Origin: Paraspadella gotoi
Taxonomy: Eukaryota; Chaetognatha
Assembly: GCA_051294375.1 (NCBI GenBank)
Contig: CM119266.1
Span: forward strand, 22,325,875-22,389,874
Length of the DNA stretch: 64,000 nucleotides
Direction: 5' to 3'
Shown here: positions 61,522 through 64,000 of the stretch, piece by piece
How positions within the stretch are numbered: position 1 is the stretch's first letter
Layout: every line of letters starts with the position of its first letter
Made by a program: the position numbers and the translations under genes
The notes under the pieces: generated by a model
What the model was told of the DNA's origin: nothing
The model's input: the letters and a program-made list of their open reading frames with translations, nothing else
Database searches by the model: none

Positions 61522-61527
61522 TTTATT
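61522..61527 (-). terminator. Possible poly(A) signal for the TLCD4-like gene
   Basis: TTTATT on the plus strand is AATAAA on the minus strand, 265 bases past the stop. Other TTTATT copies lie further on, so the choice is uncertain. Confidence 0.3.
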
Positions 61528-61552
61528 GACATGGGTATCAGTATATGAACAT

Positions 61553-61636
61553 TACCATGTATGTTTGTATGTATGCATGTATGTATGTAGGTTTGTTTTC
61601 ATTTGTTTGTATGAATGTACGTATGTATGCATTTTG
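61553..61636. repeat. (ATGT)n imperfect microsatellite
   Basis: Repeated TGTATG/ATGT units with interruptions, in the probable 3' UTR of the minus-strand gene. Confidence 0.85.
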
Positions 61637-61792
61637 TTATGAACTTTATAATATATTCATGTTATATGTTTATATATTTAGTAAGAATGTATGTTTATAA
61701 AAGTCAAAATCAATGTACAAATGAATTTGAACTGAGCAAAGATTGTTCCATTCCATAATATCATTTAACTCCCCGAGCTCCTGTCTCTGTCT

Positions 61793-62114
61793 TCACCCCT
61801 CGTGACGCTTCAACCTTCTTTCCTTCTCGGCGGCCAAAATCTTCTTGACTCCCCTCACGAGCTTCCGGAACCAAAACAAATTCAAGACGTCGAGCAAAAC
61901 CGGAATCGCGAGACCCATCGCCGGCCAGGTCCCCGGCACCGGCTCGTCTTCCACCGGCGCCGGCGACGCCGCCCACGCCGAGATCGTCGTCCACAGGCTG
62001 GCGTAGTAAAAGGGCATAGCGGCGATCCTGGCGGCGAAGAAGGAGGCGGTGAGCAGGAGGCCGTTGATGAAGTAGCCGCGGGAGGCGCGGAGGCCGGAGA
62101 CGTCGAGGAACCAT
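61793..62114 (-). CDS. TLCD4-like exon 2 (3' coding exon)
   Basis: Acceptor ...CCAACCGTCAG|A, then WFLDVSGLRASRGYFINGLL..., two hydrophobic segments with MPFYYASLW and LLDVLNLFWFRKLVRG, and a stop (TGA) at 61795-61793. Confidence 0.9.
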
Positions 62115-63289
62115 CTGACGGTTGGGCGGGAGGGTTGGGTGATTGGTCATGATTTGATCAATATTGAGAGGTATAGAACCAATGGATTAAACAAAAATGA
62201 ATGAGGAAAGAACTGATAGAGATTGAATTATAAATGAAACGAGTTTGGCTTGAAAACCAACGGAACTGATTAAAATACAAGAGCCTCAATAATAGATCTT
62301 TAAAGAAGCCGATGTAGTGAACGATCTGTTCGTCATTCCGTCAATTGCTTTAAGAAATTCGCCGAAACCCAAATCTTAAGGATCTGACATTATTTTTTCC
62401 TCGACGGTTTCCAAAAATATAGATGTGTGGCGAATCCTAAATTCGCCTCCCGTATAGCTTGGCGAAACTCAGCTCGTCCCATTGGCTTGGACAGCTAAGT
62501 ACGCGTTCACCAACCGTGAGTTCCTGGTTAAATCCCCTCACGGTCACGCTGGTTGTGATGTCGGCATATAACACGCCAGTGGACATGGGGTGGTCACTGG
62601 CAGGTCCAAAGCCTGAGCGCCAGCTGTCGGGAGATGCCTCACACCCCAGGCATCACACATGTCCCTCCGTTGCCATACTGACAATATTTTTTCCTCGACG
62701 GTTCCTATACGAGATGCTATAGATTATAAAGATTTGAAAAGAAAAAAGAATAAAGAGAAAAACACCATCACTTTGAAAACCTCTGATTGACGAAAGGAGT
62801 CGAGGCTTCCGCCAGCAGTCGAAAGTTGGCGAACCAGACGAAGGATCCTTGCGTCACCACGAAGTGAAACGCCAAAAACGCCAGCACGTGATGAAGCAAG
62901 AAAGGCCCGTCACCCAGGTGGCGCCAGTGACGCAGCATCATCGCCAGGTCCACCGCAAGATAGCCGCAGGCCACGGCGCAGGCCCAGCGGCACGAGTGAC
63001 AGGCCGTAGTGCACCGCAGCGGCGCCTCGGTTTCCAGCGCCACGCAGACCGCGGCGACGCTGGTGACGACGACGGCGTGGACCGTGGACACGAGGCGAGA
63101 ATCCCACTCGACGCGGAGAGGCGCCGTGAGTCGGGAGTAGGAGTGGGTGTGGCTGAAGATTAAGGGAGAGACGACGTTGAAGAGAAAGAAGAAGAAGACG
63201 AAACTGAGAATTGACGGGATGTGGGCGTGGAGGGAAGGAGGGAGGGAGAAGACGGATGAAGAGGAGAAGGCGTCGACGACGACGTCCAT
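61793..63289 (-). CDS. TLC domain protein, TLCD4 (TMEM56)-like, two coding exons
   Basis: Joined minus-strand exons: 63289-62781 and 62114-61793, giving 276 residues, close to the roughly 260-270 of TLCD4 proteins. The junction is CAG AG|GT...CAG|A TGG, restoring an Arg codon in STPFVNQRWFLD. Family marks: W62..R65..S68..H71, Asp114 in a membrane segment, the HH pair at 133-134, and LLAEASTPFVNQRW, the TLC signature. Six or more hydrophobic segments span about 25-44, 66-86, 103-120, 132-158, 184-210 and 223-248, ending in a Lys/Arg-rich tail. TLC (TRAM/LAG1/CLN8) proteins are multi-pass membrane proteins linked to lipid sensing or synthesis; the exact role of TLCD4 is not known to me. The start ATG has a good context (GCAGCCATGG). 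It is convergent with pb. Confidence 0.9.
62115..62780 (-). other. TLCD4-like intron
   Basis: A 666-base GT...AG intron carrying a tRNA-like element between direct repeats. Confidence 0.88.
62384..62705. mobile_element. Possible SINE insertion flanked by about 27-base direct repeats
   Basis: CTGACATTATTTTTTCCTCG (62384) and CTGACAATATTTTTTCCTCG (62678) start two near-identical 28-29-base direct repeats, each running on to ACGGTT(T)CC. Between them, 62490-62545 reads GTACGCGTTCACCAACCG, then TCCTGGTTAAATCCC, which resembles the anticodon and T-arm (B box) of a tRNA. Together this suggests a tRNA-derived SINE with a target duplication, though the duplication is long and there is no clear A-tail. 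A local segmental duplication is the alternative. Confidence 0.4.
62781..63289 (-). CDS. TLCD4-like exon 1 (5' coding exon)
   Basis: ATG in GCAGCCATGG, encoding residues 1-169 with the first four or so membrane segments and the TLC signature. An AG at minus-strand ATTGCAG (63306-63304), 15 bases before the ATG, could be an acceptor for a leader intron. Donor is AG|GTTTTC. Confidence 0.9.
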
Positions 63290-64000
63290 GGCTGCCGCAG
63301 TTTCTGCAATTAGGTTTGTTTTGTTTATTTTCCTTTTTTTTAGGAGTTATACTTTTTATTTAAGTTCGTCGACCTTCGAATTCGAAATCTTGAACAGAAT
63401 TTCCCCGGCGAATAAATTTTGTGATTAATTCTTTTTTTTTTTTGTTGCTTATCTCGCTCGTTGATCTTTAAGAATTGAGAAAGTCCAAAAGTGAAAAAAT
63501 TCGGCACTGGAAGGTCGAAACTAAAGTTGATTCCATTTAGAATCGGGAGAAATTCACGCAGTACAAATTTACAATACGAACATAAGGTTTTAATTTGGTA
63601 TTTCGTTGTATCGGGAAAAAAAAATCGAAACGTTGCACTGCGTTTTTATTTCATAAAGTTCTTACGACGTAAGCTGAATCATTATTAGTTATTAGAGAAA
63701 ATTCAAAGCTCGAAAATGCGAATATTTTACTGCATATTTATCTTGAGTATTTTGTCTCGTGCGATCATTTTTTTGCTCGACTGATAATCCTCAATGCTCA
63801 GAGCCGCAACGTCGAAATACATAAAACAACTTAAGTTATAAAATCAGGGTTACAGAGAACTCGGTCAGGTTTTTTTTAAACCCGAATGGAAATTTTATGC
63901 ATCATTCGTACAGTTGTGTCGAATACTCGAATTACGACCAAAACAGGTGTCGGACTAAAACAAGCAAATATAGGAACAATAATTTACATGTCTTATCTCG
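63290..64000. other. AT-rich flank: nothing identified
   Basis: It may contain the leader or promoter of the minus-strand gene. Short open frames here have no recognisable features. Confidence 0.5.

Noticed and set aside
61802-62152. Plus-strand Arg/Pro-rich frame opposite TLCD4-like exon 2
   Set aside because: An antisense shadow; the minus strand carries the TLC family sequence and splice sites.

Overview
This is eukaryotic, animal nuclear DNA: intron-bearing genes with GT/AG splice sites, very long introns and spacers, and heavy loads of (TC/GA)n, (GAC/GTC)n, (GAAAA)n and (CTTT)n repeats. The one unmistakable gene is a proboscipedia/Hox2 (Hox paralogue group 2) gene. Its homeodomain matches the arthropod/protostome type, so an arthropod is the best guess; the very high microsatellite load would suit a crustacean, but nothing here settles the species.

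Layout. 1-26203: non-coding tandem or duplicated blocks, with unit A at 1-4569, 14802-17373 and 21506-26203, unit B at 7915-14801 and 17399-21505, and a unique repeat-rich spacer at 4595-7914. 26524-27842: a single-copy segment with a good CCAAT/TATA/CRE promoter. 27843-31639 and 33914-37710: two base-identical 3.8 kb blocks that look like the same raw long read pasted in twice. 31665-33913 and 37711-42435: a cleaner and a noisier copy of one segment; the noisier one carries a 2.3 kb transposon-like insertion. 42431-46314: gapped, repeat-rich spacer.

46315-59391 (+): the pb/Hox2 gene, reconstructed here as eight coding exons whose splice phases agree at all seven junctions. It encodes about 1213 residues: YPWM motif at 318-321 and homeodomain at about 388-447, interrupted by an intron between homeodomain residues 44 and 45, followed by a very long Ala/Gln/Ser/Gly-rich tail. 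A single extra base in the homeobox exon breaks the frame and is probably a sequencing error. 61793-63289 (-): a TLC-domain membrane protein of the TLCD4 (TMEM56) type in two coding exons, convergent with pb. The last 0.7 kb shows nothing I can name.

The genes are not an operon. The Hox gene would be a nuclear transcription factor for anterior (mouthpart-region) identity; the TLC protein is an unrelated membrane gene lying next to it. I found no convincing new multi-gene system. The most striking structures are the Hox gene itself, the signs of gap-filling artefacts, two transposon-like insertions with 'empty' counterparts in the same window, and a cluster of the palindrome TGAATTCA.
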